A program made the position numbers and the translations under genes. From assembly GCA_034521975.1 (NCBI GenBank), contig JAXHLR010000006.1, forward strand, positions 620,001 to 684,000: DNA of 64,000 bases, in the 5' to 3' direction. Each line of letters starts with the position of its first letter. The first letter of the stretch is position 1. Below are positions 8,334-18,586 of this stretch, piece after piece. Below the pieces are notes generated by a model, which saw only the letters and a program-made list of their open reading frames with translations, was not told where the DNA came from and made no database searches. This DNA is from Acidimicrobiales bacterium (GTDB lineage: Bacteria > Actinomycetota > Acidimicrobiia > Acidimicrobiales > SKKL01).

Positions 8334-10052
8334 ATGGCAACGTTCGATCTCGTGGTCCGCGCCGGCACCGTCATCGACGGCACCGGCTCGCCGGCGCGCA
8401 CCGCCGACGTCGCGGTCCGCGACGGCGTGGTGGTCGAGGTCGGGAAGGTCAGCGGCCGGGGAGCGAGGGAGGTCGACGCCGACGGAGCGCTCGTCACACC
8501 GGGCTTCGTCGACATCCACGCCCACTACGACGGGCAAGCCACGTGGTCGCCCACCCTCGATCCATCGTCGTGGCACGGGGTCACCACCTCGGTGTTCGGC
8601 AACTGCGGAGTCGGGTTCGCCCCGGTCCACGACCGCGACCACGACCAGCTCATCTCGCTCATGGAGGGGGTCGAGGACATCCCTGGTGCAGCACTGCACG
8701 AGGGTCTGAGCTGGGATTGGCACACCATGGCCGAGTTCCTCGATGCCCTCGACCACCCCCACGACATCGACTTCGCTGCCCAGGTTCCCCACGGTGCGCT
8801 GCGCCTCCACGTCATGGGCGAACGGGGAGCGGCCCGCGAACCCGCCACCGCCGACGACATCGCCCAGATGGCGGGGCTCGCTCGCGAGGGGGTCGAGGCC
8901 GGAGCGCTGGGATTCACCACGTCGCGGACGCTCAACCACCGCACCAGCACCGGTGACCCGACTCCCACCCTCACCGCCAGTACCGACGAGCTGGTCGGCA
9001 TCGCCCGTGGCCTCGGCGACGCCGGTCTGGGGGTCCTCCAGCTCGTGTCGGACTTCGGTGACCCCGACGCCGAGTTCGAGATGCTGCGGGCCATGGTCGC
9101 CGAGAGCGGGCGTCCCTTGTCCATCTCGGTGGCCCAGAGCCCGGTCGCTCCCGAGCAGTGGCGCACGCTGCTCGATCTGGTCACCGACGCCAACCAGCAG
9201 GGCCTCCCCATGACCGCCCAGGTGGCCGTGCGACCGGTCGGCCTGCTGTTCGGTCTCGACTGCACCCTGCACCCCTTCGTCACCAATCCCGTGTTCCGCG
9301 AGCTGAAGGGCCGTCCGGCATCCGACCAGGCGCGGGCGATGGCCGACGAGAGCTTCCGGATCCGGGTGCTCGAAGCCGAGGCGACCGGCGATCGCGGCAA
9401 GCTCGGTGGGCGGCTGATCAACCGATTCGCCACCATGTGGGAGCTCACCGATCCTCCGGTGTACGAGCCCGACCCGGCCGACTCGATCGAAGCCCGAGCC
9501 GCCCGCCTGGGCGTCGCCCCCGCGGAGCTGGCCTACGACCTGCTCCGCCGAGACGACGGCCGGGCGTTCCTCTACCTGCCGTTCCTCAACTACGCAGACG
9601 GGAACCTCGACGCCGTCGGCGAGATGCTGGCCCACCCGCATTCGGTGCCGGGGCTGGCCGACGGCGGTGCGCACGTCGGCACGATCTGCGATGCCAGCTT
9701 CCCCACCACGCTGCTCAGCTGGTGGGGCCGCGACCGCCCGTCCGGACGCCTCGACCTCGAGTTCCTGGTGCAGCGCCACTGCCGCGACACCGCCCGCACC
9801 GTCGGGTTGCTCGACCGTGGCGTCCTGGCACCCGGCTACCGCGCCGACATCAACGTGATCGACCACGAGCGTCTTCGGGTCCTGTCGCCCGAGGCCGTGC
9901 ACGACCTGCCCGCCGGGGGGCGCCGCCTCCTCCAGCGGGCCGAGGGGTACGTGCACACGTTCGTGGCCGGCACCGAGATCCTGGCTGGCGACAAGCCCAC
10001 CGGTGAGCTGCCCGGCCGCCTCGTACGGGGCGCCCAACCCGCCCCCGCCTGA
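8334..10052 (+). CDS. Amidohydrolase of the N-acyl-D-amino-acid deacylase family
   Basis: 572 residues from the ATG at 8334, which has AAGGGGGC upstream; the open frame extends 29 codons further without family similarity. It begins DLVVRAGTVIDGTGSP and has the metal-binding HAH at residues 62-64 in GFVDIHAHYDGQ, then FGNCGVGFAP, which is typical of D-aminoacylases (the Cys can be a metal ligand). The C-terminus retains GLADGGAHVG and GYRADINVID of the amidohydrolase fold. Predicted cytoplasmic hydrolase of N-acyl-D-amino acids or cyclic amides; the specific substrate is open. It ends 8 bp from the converging gene. Confidence 0.88.
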   Translation: MATFDLVVRAGTVIDGTGSPARTADVAVRDGVVVEVGKVSGRGAREVDADGALVTPGFVDIHAHYDGQATWSPTLDPSSWHGVTTSVFGNCGVGFAPVHDRDHDQLISLMEGVEDIPGAALHEGLSWDWHTMAEFLDALDHPHDIDFAAQVPHGALRLHVMGERGAAREPATADDIAQMAGLAREGVEAGALGFTTSRTLNHRTSTGDPTPTLTASTDELVGIARGLGDAGLGVLQLVSDFGDPDAEFEMLRAMVAESGRPLSISVAQSPVAPEQWRTLLDLVTDANQQGLPMTAQVAVRPVGLLFGLDCTLHPFVTNPVFRELKGRPASDQARAMADESFRIRVLEAEATGDRGKLGGRLINRFATMWELTDPPVYEPDPADSIEARAARLGVAPAELAYDLLRRDDGRAFLYLPFLNYADGNLDAVGEMLAHPHSVPGLADGGAHVGTICDASFPTTLLSWWGRDRPSGRLDLEFLVQRHCRDTARTVGLLDRGVLAPGYRADINVIDHERLRVLSPEAVHDLPAGGRRLLQRAEGYVHTFVAGTEILAGDKPTGELPGRLVRGAQPAPA

Positions 10053-10060
10053 CCGCACGC

Positions 10061-11230
10061 TCAGTGGGGCTGGCCGATCTCCCCGACTCCGGCGATGAGG
10101 CGGCGGGCCCTGGCCACCCTGCGGCCGGAGAGCTCGACCGAAGAGCGGGCGTCGCGCACCGCGGCCCGGCCCAGGGCGAAGGTCAGCGTGGCCGGAACCT
10201 TGATCAGGTTCATGCCGCTGGCCCAACCCACCAGCTGCGACACCCCGGCGGTGGTGACCACGTCCTTGGCCTGCTGCCAGGTGGAGGTGGCGATGTCGGT
10301 CCCGGGCTCGGCGGTGGTGGCCGCCCGGGTGGTGGCCCGGCCGCCGACGAGGAGCAGGGCGAGCACGGGAACGGCCTCGAGCAGCGCGTCGGCGCTGCTC
10401 TCGGCACCGGTTGCGTCGAGCACATCGGCGAGCTGGGCGTGCAAGGCCGAGGTGTCGGAACCGATGTCGACGACCACCACTCCCTCGGCGTCGACGGGCC
10501 ATGGGTCGCCCGGGCGGGCCACGGTGATCCCCTCGGTGCCGGACAGGCCGTCGGCGGCATCGCTGGTGGTGTACACGATGCTCACCCCGGGGCGCGACGC
10601 CAGATGGTCGATCACCTCGGTGGCGTCGCTGGTGATGGCGACGTCGGCGCGCCCGATGGTGTGGCCGCCGGATCCGAGGAGCTCGATGTCCCACGCCCCG
10701 TGCTCGGCGAAGGCGATCGAATCGGTCGTTCCCGGCGGAGCGGCGAGGATCCCCGCCGCCAGCAGCTCGTCGACGACCTGCTCACCCCGAACCGACTGGA
10801 GGAGCGCGCCGAGCTCGACGGTGCGGTCCGACAGGGCGAACGCGGCCTGTTCGCCCGCAACCGATGCGGTCGCCGCCGCATCGAAGGAGGCGGGGAGGCG
10901 GCGGCGACCCGCAACCTCGACCAGCGCGGCGTTGACCGATGCCGCCCAGGCAACCACGCGCTCCCACGCAGTGAGCCCGGCGTCGTCCCCGCCGTCCCCG
11001 CCGCTCGTGTCGGCCTCCGGTGGAGCGTCGTTCGGCGGATCGACGGCGGGTGCCGGCGCCAGATCGAGCAGGCGTCGTTCGAGGGCGCCGAGCCGGTCGG
11101 CGGCCTCGACCAGATGCTCGCGAAGGGTCTCCACCGCGTCGGAGGTGGAGTCGACCCACTCGAGATCGTCGGCGGTGAGCTCGCCGCGGACCCGGCCCAC
11201 GAAGGTGTTCAGACCGGGGTGCTCAGCCAT
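10061..11230 (-). CDS. Unrecognised protein, second gene of a two-gene module
   Basis: 389 residues, family not recognised. The N-terminal 60 residues are helical with coiled-coil character (VETLREHLVEAADRLGALER), followed by a Pro/Asp/Gly linker. A middle region has alternating strands and helices reminiscent of a Rossmann-like fold (GVSIVYTTSDAADG, GVVVVDIGSDTSALHAQLAD) but no nucleotide-binding motif. The C-terminus is basic and amphipathic (GRRVARARRLIAG). No signal peptide or certain membrane span. Its ATG overlaps the end of the upstream 121-aa gene by 8 bp, so the two are very likely co-translated. Confidence 0.7.
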   Translation of the reverse strand: MAEHPGLNTFVGRVRGELTADDLEWVDSTSDAVETLREHLVEAADRLGALERRLLDLAPAPAVDPPNDAPPEADTSGGDGGDDAGLTAWERVVAWAASVNAALVEVAGRRRLPASFDAAATASVAGEQAAFALSDRTVELGALLQSVRGEQVVDELLAAGILAAPPGTTDSIAFAEHGAWDIELLGSGGHTIGRADVAITSDATEVIDHLASRPGVSIVYTTSDAADGLSGTEGITVARPGDPWPVDAEGVVVVDIGSDTSALHAQLADVLDATGAESSADALLEAVPVLALLLVGGRATTRAATTAEPGTDIATSTWQQAKDVVTTAGVSQLVGWASGMNLIKVPATLTFALGRAAVRDARSSVELSGRRVARARRLIAGVGEIGQPH

Positions 11231-11588
11231 CGGACCGGGTCTGCTCGCGTTGCATCGACTCGAGGGTGGCTTCGAGGGCGGCGATCTGGGCGGCCTGGGC
11301 GGCGATCACCTCCGACGCTTCGGCCAGTGCACGATCGACCTCCTCGCGGTACTCGCCGAGGGTGAGGCTGGCAGCGGCCCGGCCGACGCCCCGGTTGACG
11401 GTGGTCCCGACGGACACGGTGGTGTCCCTGAGCCTGCGGCCGCCGGCCTGACCCGCCCGCACGACGCGCCCGACGACGTCGGGCCGATCGGCTGCGGTGC
11501 TGGCCGTGTGCGAGGCCAGCGCCGCGCCCGCCTGGAGGCTCTGACGTAGCCGGGTGACCGGTGAGGGATCGTCGGTTGATTCGCTCAC
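11223..11588 (-). CDS. Unrecognised small protein with C-terminal coiled coil
   Basis: 121 residues from a GTG with a strong AGGAGG site 7-8 nt upstream. The middle part is basic and Gly/Ala-rich (VVGRVVRAGQAGGRRLRD); the C-terminal 45 residues form a probable coiled coil (YREEVDRALAEASEVIAAQA, then AAQIAALEATLESMQREQ). I recognise no family. It overlaps the start of the downstream 389-aa gene by 8 bp; both proteins have coiled-coil segments, so a physical partnership is a reasonable inference. Confidence 0.65.
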   Translation of the reverse strand: MSESTDDPSPVTRLRQSLQAGAALASHTASTAADRPDVVGRVVRAGQAGGRRLRDTTVSVGTTVNRGVGRAAASLTLGEYREEVDRALAEASEVIAAQAAQIAALEATLESMQREQTRSDG

Positions 11589-11632
11589 TTCGGGACCTCC
11601 TGAGTGGTGGGACCAGTGGCGACAGCGGCGCC

Positions 11633-11986
11633 TCAGTCGTCGAGCAGGTCGAGGATGTCCTCGGGTGGGCGGCCGAGCACGGCCCGATCACCCTTGATCG
11701 CGACGGGGCGCTCCATCAGACGAGGATGCTCGACGAGCAGGTCGACGACCGACGCCGGGTCGGTGTAGTCGGATGCGTCGAGCCCCAGTTCCTTGAAGTA
11801 TGGGTCCGTGCGCACCAGGCGGGACGGGTCGTCGAGCTGGCCGGCGATGAGCTCGAGGGTGGCGCGGTCGGGCGGAGTGTCGAGATACCGGACGATCTCG
11901 GGTTCGACGCCGCGCTCGGCCAACAGATCGAGGGCCTGGCGGGACTTGGAGCACTTCGGGTTGTGGAGCAGTCGCAGATCGCTCAT
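11633..11986 (-). CDS. arsC: ArsC-family thioredoxin-fold reductase (arsenate reductase-like)
   Basis: 117 residues. It begins LRLLHNPKCSKSRQALDLL, with the single catalytic Cys of the glutaredoxin-coupled ArsC family, and carries the later conserved stretch RTDPYFKELGL and the RPVAIKGDRAVLGRP motif that closes the active site. It would reduce arsenate to arsenite using glutaredoxin or mycoredoxin. No arsenite pump or ArsR lies nearby, so a general ArsC/Spx-like role is possible. The start is the ATG at 11986; a much longer open frame upstream is spurious. A TACCAT box lies 7 nt before it. Confidence 0.88.
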   Translation of the reverse strand: MSDLRLLHNPKCSKSRQALDLLAERGVEPEIVRYLDTPPDRATLELIAGQLDDPSRLVRTDPYFKELGLDASDYTDPASVVDLLVEHPRLMERPVAIKGDRAVLGRPPEDILDLLDD

Positions 11987-11993
11987 GAGAGCG

Positions 11994-11999
11994 ATGGTA
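11994..11999 (-). promoter_or_regulatory. Putative leaderless -10 box TACCAT
   Basis: On the minus strand TACCAT precedes the arsC ATG by 7 nt, with no Shine-Dalgarno between. Confidence 0.45.
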
Positions 12000-12012
12000 G
12001 GCCGCGGTCCGG

Positions 12013-13014
12013 TCAGGGCGCTCCACCGAAGAGGGCACGTAGCTCGTCCCAGGTGGTCGGCTCGAGACTCTCGGCGATGCGGAGGAGCTCGTCCTCGGGA
12101 AGGTCCCCTTCCACCACCACTGACCATCCGGTCCGGTCGGTCCAGGCCAGCGCCAGGTGGGGTGCCTGGTCGACCTGGTCGATGAGCTGGGCCTCCTCGC
12201 CTCGCACCTCCGATGCAGTCACCTCGGGACACGGGGCCGAGATCCTCTCGCACTCCGAGCGCTCCCACGCGATGAGGAAGGACAAGAGGTCGAGTTCGGG
12301 GCTCAGCCCAACCAACAGGATCCCGCCGTCGCCGTCGACATAGTGGAGGAGGCCGGCTTCGGAATCGTCAGAGGGGATCGAGCGCCACCCATCGGGAGGG
12401 ACGCCGATCTCATGGCCGGACATGTCCCGAGCGAGGTCGGTCAGGTCCTCGACGCCGAGGTCGTAGGTGGCGAGAGTGATCATCCTGCCGTCCTCCACCC
12501 ACATGAGCTGCCGCCCACCCGAGCCCTCCCATGCCACGCCCTCTAGGTCGGGGCCAAGCGTGACCCGCTGCTCGTCATCACCCTGGAGGGGCTCGTCCGC
12601 CGGGACGACCTGCACCTGCACCAGCTCGTCCTCGAACGGATCGTCGACCTCGGACCGCACCAACCCGTAGGCCTCGAATCGGTCGAACTCGTCGTGGCCC
12701 GGCGGGGTGACCTCGAACAGCTCGTAGCCGTCGGGAAGGTAGGTCGGGGCGAGGGGTGGGAGGACCGAGCCGGCGCCGTCGTCGGTGGCCACCGGGACAC
12801 CATCGTCGCCGTTCCCGAGGACGGCGATGGCTGCCGCTCCGAGGGCCAGCACGACCACCACCGCTGCAGCGGCGAACAGCAACGATCCTCGGGACGAGCG
12901 ACGGTCGACCGGCTCGAACGCCGGGACCGCTGCGAACTCGCCCAGCGCCGACACACCAGCGGCACGGCCCATCTGGTCGACGTGTTCGAGCGAGCGGGGA
13001 TCGGGATCGGTCAT
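12013..13014 (-). CDS. Membrane protein coupled to an ECF sigma factor (putative anti-sigma/co-regulator)
   Basis: 333 residues. A cytoplasmic N-terminus of about 44 residues, one membrane segment (about 45-66), and a large outward region with no family I can name, rich in acidic residues and ending LEPTTWDELRALFGG. Its ATG overlaps the TGA of the ECF sigma gene (ATGA), the usual arrangement for sigma/anti-sigma pairs. The short N-terminus lacks a recognisable zinc anti-sigma motif (no HxxxCxxC), so the anti-sigma role rests on context only. Confidence 0.7.
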   Translation of the reverse strand: MTDPDPRSLEHVDQMGRAAGVSALGEFAAVPAFEPVDRRSSRGSLLFAAAAVVVVLALGAAAIAVLGNGDDGVPVATDDGAGSVLPPLAPTYLPDGYELFEVTPPGHDEFDRFEAYGLVRSEVDDPFEDELVQVQVVPADEPLQGDDEQRVTLGPDLEGVAWEGSGGRQLMWVEDGRMITLATYDLGVEDLTDLARDMSGHEIGVPPDGWRSIPSDDSEAGLLHYVDGDGGILLVGLSPELDLLSFLIAWERSECERISAPCPEVTASEVRGEEAQLIDQVDQAPHLALAWTDRTGWSVVVEGDLPEDELLRIAESLEPTTWDELRALFGGAP

Positions 13015-13538
13015 CTGGTCACCTCCTCATGGGGACCGAGCCGTTCGGCCAGGGTCGACCTGCCGCGATGGAGGTGGACCTTCACCGTGCTCTCGGCGCA
13101 GTCGAGCACTGCGGCGATGTCGCCCACCGACCGATCCTCCAGGTAGTGGAGGGCGACGGCCTGGGCTTGGCGGGTGGGGAGCCGACGCACCTCGGCCCAG
13201 AAGTGCTCGTGCTCGGCCGGCAACACGGTGCGCTGGTCGCCGCCCCGATCAGGACCGGCAGCGAGCCTCAGCCGTGCCCGTTTCTCGCGGTCCCGGCGGC
13301 GCAACACCGAGATCGCCGCGTTTGACGCCACCCGACGCACCCAGGCATCCGGGCGATCGAGTCGTGAGACCCGCTGCCAGTCCCGGTAGACGGCGGTGAA
13401 GGCGTCCTGGGCCAACTCCTCGGCAACCGGTCTGCTCCCGCACAGGGTGTAGGCGAGCGCGGCGACCGGGGCCCAGTGGGCCACATAGAACGAATCGAAG
13501 TCCGCCGGCACCTCGAGGGTGTCGTCGCTCTCGCTCAT
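13011..13538 (-). CDS. ECF RNA polymerase sigma factor, SigE-like family
   Basis: About 175 residues. Region 2 reads FDSFYVAHWAPVAALAYTLC then EELAQDAFTAVYRDW; region 4 has AVALHYLEDRSVGDIAAVLD then CAESTVKVHLHRGRSTLAER, a complete sigma-70 region 4 helix-turn-helix. This matches the SigE-like ECF families common in actinobacteria. Three in-frame starts exist: GTG 13562, ATG 13544 and ATG 13538; the last has AGGGTG at good spacing. It is translationally coupled to the downstream membrane protein, its likely regulator. Confidence 0.9.
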   Translation of the reverse strand: MSESDDTLEVPADFDSFYVAHWAPVAALAYTLCGSRPVAEELAQDAFTAVYRDWQRVSRLDRPDAWVRRVASNAAISVLRRRDREKRARLRLAAGPDRGGDQRTVLPAEHEHFWAEVRRLPTRQAQAVALHYLEDRSVGDIAAVLDCAESTVKVHLHRGRSTLAERLGPHEEVTR

Positions 13539-13606
13539 CTGCATCACCCTGTCTGACGCCACAGGGCGATGCCAGGTTTACCGACCGGTCGAGCACCTCG
13601 CGGGGA

Positions 13607-15298
<1,692 letters not shown>

Positions 15299-15376
15299 TC
15301 AAGCACCAACCCCGGGCGCGCGCAAGCCCCAGCCCACAGGTTCGCTGGTCGTCTCGATTGCGGTGGCGACCGATGC

Positions 15377-15652
15377 TCAGCCGCCGGCGACGGCAGGGAT
15401 GATCGACACCGTCTCGCCGTCGGGGACCGGGGTGTCGAGCCCATCGAGGAACCGGACGTCGTCGTCGGCGACGAACACGTTCACGAACCGCCGGATCTGG
15501 CCGCCGTCGTCGAGCAGCCGTTCCTTGAACCCCGGGTGGGCGGACTCGAGCGAGTCGAGCACGGCCGAGAGGGTCTCACCCTCGACGCTGACCTCGGACG
15601 CGCCGGCGGTCAGGGTGCGCAGCGTGGTCGGGACACGGACGGTGACGCTCAT
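15377..15652 (-). CDS. MoaD/ThiS-family small ubiquitin-like protein
   Basis: 91 residues beginning MSVTVRVPTTLRTLTAG and ending IIPAVAGG. The C-terminal Gly-Gly is the hallmark of sulfur-carrier proteins that are adenylated and thiocarboxylated. FVADDDVRFLDGLDTPVPDG is the usual MoaD/ThiS core. It follows threonine synthase by 28 bp, a pairing known in actinobacteria. The sulfur acceptor (molybdopterin, thiamine, cysteine or another) cannot be deduced, and no moaE, thiG or E1-like gene is nearby. Confidence 0.85.
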   Translation of the reverse strand: MSVTVRVPTTLRTLTAGASEVSVEGETLSAVLDSLESAHPGFKERLLDDGGQIRRFVNVFVADDDVRFLDGLDTPVPDGETVSIIPAVAGG

Positions 15653-15680
15653 GGGTGGGGATCCTCGCTCAGGGATTCGG

Positions 15681-16958
15681 TCATCGCAACAAGTGGTCGG
15701 GCAGCACCTCGGTGAGTGCGGCCACCGAGGCGTCGATCGTACCGGCGAGACCGCGGCCCGGCACCACCTCGGCCGATGCGCCCGTGGAATCGACCGACCT
15801 CGATGGCGGCGCGGCACCCGAGAGCACGGCGACGACCATCTCGTCGCGGTTGACGGTGCCGGCAGCCACCAGCGCCGCCAGTCCCGCGATGACCACGCCG
15901 CCCGCAGGTTCGACCGCCACGCCGGTGGTGGAGCGCACCAGTTCGGCCGCGTCGAGGATCGCGTCCTCGTCGACGGCCTGGACCGACCCACCGGTGGAGC
16001 GGGCGGCGGCCAGCACGGCGTGGCCGTCCGGAGGGTCACCCATGGCGAGTGACGCCGCGACGGTCTCAGGATGGGCGAGGGGTGTGACCACGTCGGCTCC
16101 CGAGGCGAAGGCCCGGGCGACCGGCGCGCATCCGGCTGGTTGCAGGGCGGTGAGCCGCGGCGGGACACCGCTGACCAGCCCGCTCTGGGCGAGGTGGGCC
16201 ATCGACTCGTGCAGGGCGCGGGCCAGGGCGCCCGAGGCCACTGGTGCCGCCACGCGATCGGGCATCCGCCAGCCCGACTGCTCGACGATCTCCCACCCCG
16301 TGGTTCGAGCTCCCAGCTCGTACCACGGCCTCAGGGTGACGTTGACCCAGGCCCACCGGTCGAGGTCACCGGCGGCTTCGGCAGCCAGACGACTCGCGGC
16401 GTCGTAGCCGCCGCGCACCGCAACGACCGTGGCCCCCAGCGATGCGAGCTCGGCGATGGTCGAGTCGTCGAGGTGCTCGGGAACGAGAACGATCGCTGCC
16501 ATGCCCCGCCGAGAAGCAGCAGCAGCGGTGGCTCGGGCGAGGTTCCCGGTGGAGGAGCATGCCACCGCACGCGATCCGGTGGCGGCTCCGCGAGCCACCG
16601 CAACCTCGACCACGCGGTCCTTGAACGACCCGGTCGGGTTCGCCGTCTCGTCTTTGATCCAGAGGTCGTCGAGCCCGATGGCTCGGCCCAGGTCCGGGGC
16701 CCGCACCAGCGGGGTCCACCCGGCCGAGACGCCGCCGAGGTCGAGCCCGCGTGGCAGGAGCGCCCCGTATCGGGCGAGGGAGGCGGGCCCGGCCTCGATG
16801 AGGGCGCTCACCTCGCCGGAGGGACGACCGGGGTCCGCCAGCACGACCTCGACCGGACCGAAGCACCGATCGCAGTACTGGGGACCGGTCGCGGAAGCCT
16901 CGGCACCGCACTCGCGGCATCGCAACCGGGGTTCCGACACGTCGGCGGTGCTGGTCAT
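15681..16958 (-). CDS. thrC: Threonine synthase
   Basis: 425 residues from ATG 16958; a far longer open frame upstream runs through the divergent gpgS and is not real. The N-terminal zinc-ribbon-like cysteines C14, C17, C29 and C32 are followed by a PLP fold-type II domain with NPTGSFKDR, in which K113 should form the Schiff base with PLP. Other family stretches: ACSSTGNLARATAAAASRRG and EPAGGVVIAGLAALV. Converts O-phosphohomoserine to threonine. A fold-type II relative with another substrate is possible, but the zinc ribbon favours threonine synthase. Co-transcribed with the MoaD/ThiS-like gene. Confidence 0.9.
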   Translation of the reverse strand: MTSTADVSEPRLRCRECGAEASATGPQYCDRCFGPVEVVLADPGRPSGEVSALIEAGPASLARYGALLPRGLDLGGVSAGWTPLVRAPDLGRAIGLDDLWIKDETANPTGSFKDRVVEVAVARGAATGSRAVACSSTGNLARATAAAASRRGMAAIVLVPEHLDDSTIAELASLGATVVAVRGGYDAASRLAAEAAGDLDRWAWVNVTLRPWYELGARTTGWEIVEQSGWRMPDRVAAPVASGALARALHESMAHLAQSGLVSGVPPRLTALQPAGCAPVARAFASGADVVTPLAHPETVAASLAMGDPPDGHAVLAAARSTGGSVQAVDEDAILDAAELVRSTTGVAVEPAGGVVIAGLAALVAAGTVNRDEMVVAVLSGAAPPSRSVDSTGASAEVVPGRGLAGTIDASVAALTEVLPDHLLR

Positions 16959-17051
16959 CCCGCCATGGTCGACCACCCGGCTCGGACCGGCAACCCGGGC
17001 GGCGGGACCGCTCGCCTTGCTACCGGCACGGCCGTCGATGACCATGGCTTG

Positions 17052-17996
17052 GTGTCTCCCGAGTCGATCCGGTCCTTTCACCACCAGGAGTTCGAGATCG
17101 ACCGCTTGGTCTCGGCCAAGGCCGGGCGGATGGTCGCGGTGTGCATCCCCGCCCGCAACGAGGAGGCGACCATCGCCACGATCGTCGGGACCATCCACCG
17201 CGACCTCGTGGTGGACCATCCCCTGGTCGACGAGCTGGTCGTGGTCGACGATCAGTCCACCGACGAGACAGCGGTGGTCGCCGCTCAGGCCGGGGCACGG
17301 GTGGTGTCGACCAGCGACCTGCTCCCCCACCTGGCGAAGGGGCCCGGAAAGGGCCAAGCGCTCTGGAAATCGTTGTACGCCACGAGCTCGGAGCTGATCG
17401 TGTGGTGCGACGGTGACATCACCGACTTCGACCGCCGGTTCGTGACCGGCATCGTCGGTCCGCTCCTCGAGCATCCCGACATCGGCTTCGTCAAGGGCTA
17501 CTACGACCGCCCCATCGATTCCGACCGAGCCGGAGGTGGAAGGGTCACCGAGCTCCTGGCCCGACCGCTCATCAGCGTCTTGTTCCCTCACCTCTCCCAG
17601 CTCATCCAACCCCTGGCCGGCGAGTACGGGGGTCGGCGCGCCCTGCTCGAGCAGCTCCCGTTCGCCAGCGGCTACGGGGTCGAACTGGGCCTGCTGGTCG
17701 ACATCGCCGCCCGCTTCGGCGACGACTGCATCGCCCAGGTCGACCTCGGCCAGCGTCGGCATCGCAACCGCGGGCTCGATGAGCTGGGGCCCCAGGCCGC
17801 TGCCATCCTGCACACCGCGCTGCGTCGCGTCGCCCCCGACCTCGTCGGGTCACCGCGACCGCTGGTGCGGCCCGGTGTCGAGGCCGTCGACATCGAGGTG
17901 GACGAGCACCCTCCGATGGTCACCGTGTCCGACTACACCCGTCGTTTCGGGCTCGGCGAACCGCCCGCGGGTGAAATCGCTCAAGCGAGCGAGTGA
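17052..17996 (+). CDS. gpgS: Glucosyl-3-phosphoglycerate synthase (GT81 family)
   Basis: 314 residues from the GTG at 17052 (a TTG just before it is the alternative; further upstream the sequence belongs to the divergent promoter). Strong family match: VAVCIPARNEEATI, VVDDQSTDET, LAKGPGKGQALWKSL, WCDGDITDF (the metal/UDP-sugar DxD site), PLAGEYGGRRALLEQLPFAS and a C-terminal YGVELGLLVDI block. GpgS transfers glucose from NDP-glucose to 3-phosphoglycerate, the first step to glucosylglycerate and methylglucose polysaccharide. Length matches mycobacterial GpgS. Divergent from thrC. Confidence 0.95.
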   Translation: MSPESIRSFHHQEFEIDRLVSAKAGRMVAVCIPARNEEATIATIVGTIHRDLVVDHPLVDELVVVDDQSTDETAVVAAQAGARVVSTSDLLPHLAKGPGKGQALWKSLYATSSELIVWCDGDITDFDRRFVTGIVGPLLEHPDIGFVKGYYDRPIDSDRAGGGRVTELLARPLISVLFPHLSQLIQPLAGEYGGRRALLEQLPFASGYGVELGLLVDIAARFGDDCIAQVDLGQRRHRNRGLDELGPQAAAILHTALRRVAPDLVGSPRPLVRPGVEAVDIEVDEHPPMVTVSDYTRRFGLGEPPAGEIAQASE

Positions 17997-18065
17997 ACAC
18001 GCCGATCACTCTGGGTGACGCTCGACACTCCCGCCGGGAGACCGAGACTGCGGAAGGAGGGTTCG

Positions 18066-18275
18066 GTGAACGTCTCAGCAGTGGCTGACATCGCAGGCAA
18101 CACCGACCGGCCCGAACGGCAGGCAACCCGATTGGCCGAGCTGGTGCTTCACCTCACCGACTGCTCGGCCGACGACGCGCTGCGCGCGGTGAGCGACCCG
18201 CCCATGGTCTCGAGGCTCGACAACGACGCGACCCTGGCACGAGTGGCCACGGCCATCGTGTCGCTCCGCCGCTGA
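18066..18275 (+). CDS. Small hypothetical protein with strong ribosome site
   Basis: 69 residues from GTG 18066, preceded by AAGGAGG at ideal spacing; this decides the start over an ATG 17 codons earlier. Predicted helical, with LAELVLHLTDCSADDALRAV and LARVATAIVSLRR. The Cys-Ser-x-x-x-A-L pattern recalls the helices of ANTAR-type output domains, but the similarity is too slight to claim. It follows gpgS by 69 bp in the same direction. Confidence 0.6.
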   Translation: MNVSAVADIAGNTDRPERQATRLAELVLHLTDCSADDALRAVSDPPMVSRLDNDATLARVATAIVSLRR

Positions 18276-18381
18276 TACGGCACGGCCGCCTCGACCAGCG
18301 ACGGATCACCGGTGCGGTGCTGCGTCGGACCAGTGTCGCTCCCACTAGGATGGACACCGTCGACAGAGGCTGGAGGTCCGC

Positions 18382-18585
18382 GTGGAGAAGCCCGTCCGTA
18401 CCGACGACGACAGCCGTCTCCCGCTGTCGGCGACCATCGCCATCGGTGGGCTCGCGGTCTTCGGGGCGATCACGCTCGTCTCGTGGGTGTTCGGCGCGCT
18501 CATCGGCATCGTCAAGTTCGTCCTCGCCGGGGTGGTGATCGTGGCGCTGCTCAGCTGGCTGACCGGGCGCCGGATCGACCGCTGA
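18382..18585 (+). CDS. Small two-helix membrane protein
   Basis: 67 residues from GTG with GGAGG upstream and a TAGGAT -10 box at 18346-18351. Two hydrophobic stretches (LPLSATIAIGGLAVFGAITL and IVKFVLAGVVIVALLSWL) end in a basic TGRRIDR. No family recognised. The stop is 1 bp from the converging glycerate kinase stop. Confidence 0.65.
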   Translation: MEKPVRTDDDSRLPLSATIAIGGLAVFGAITLVSWVFGALIGIVKFVLAGVVIVALLSWLTGRRIDR

Positions 18586-18586
18586 C

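Noticed and set aside
8256-10694. 812-codon open frame antisense to the amidohydrolase
   Set aside because: The plus-strand gene has clear catalytic motifs and a ribosome site; this frame has neither.
15681-17813. N-terminally extended threonine synthase (710 codons)
   Set aside because: The extra 285 codons run antisense through gpgS and carry no family similarity; the ATG at 16958 begins the conserved protein.
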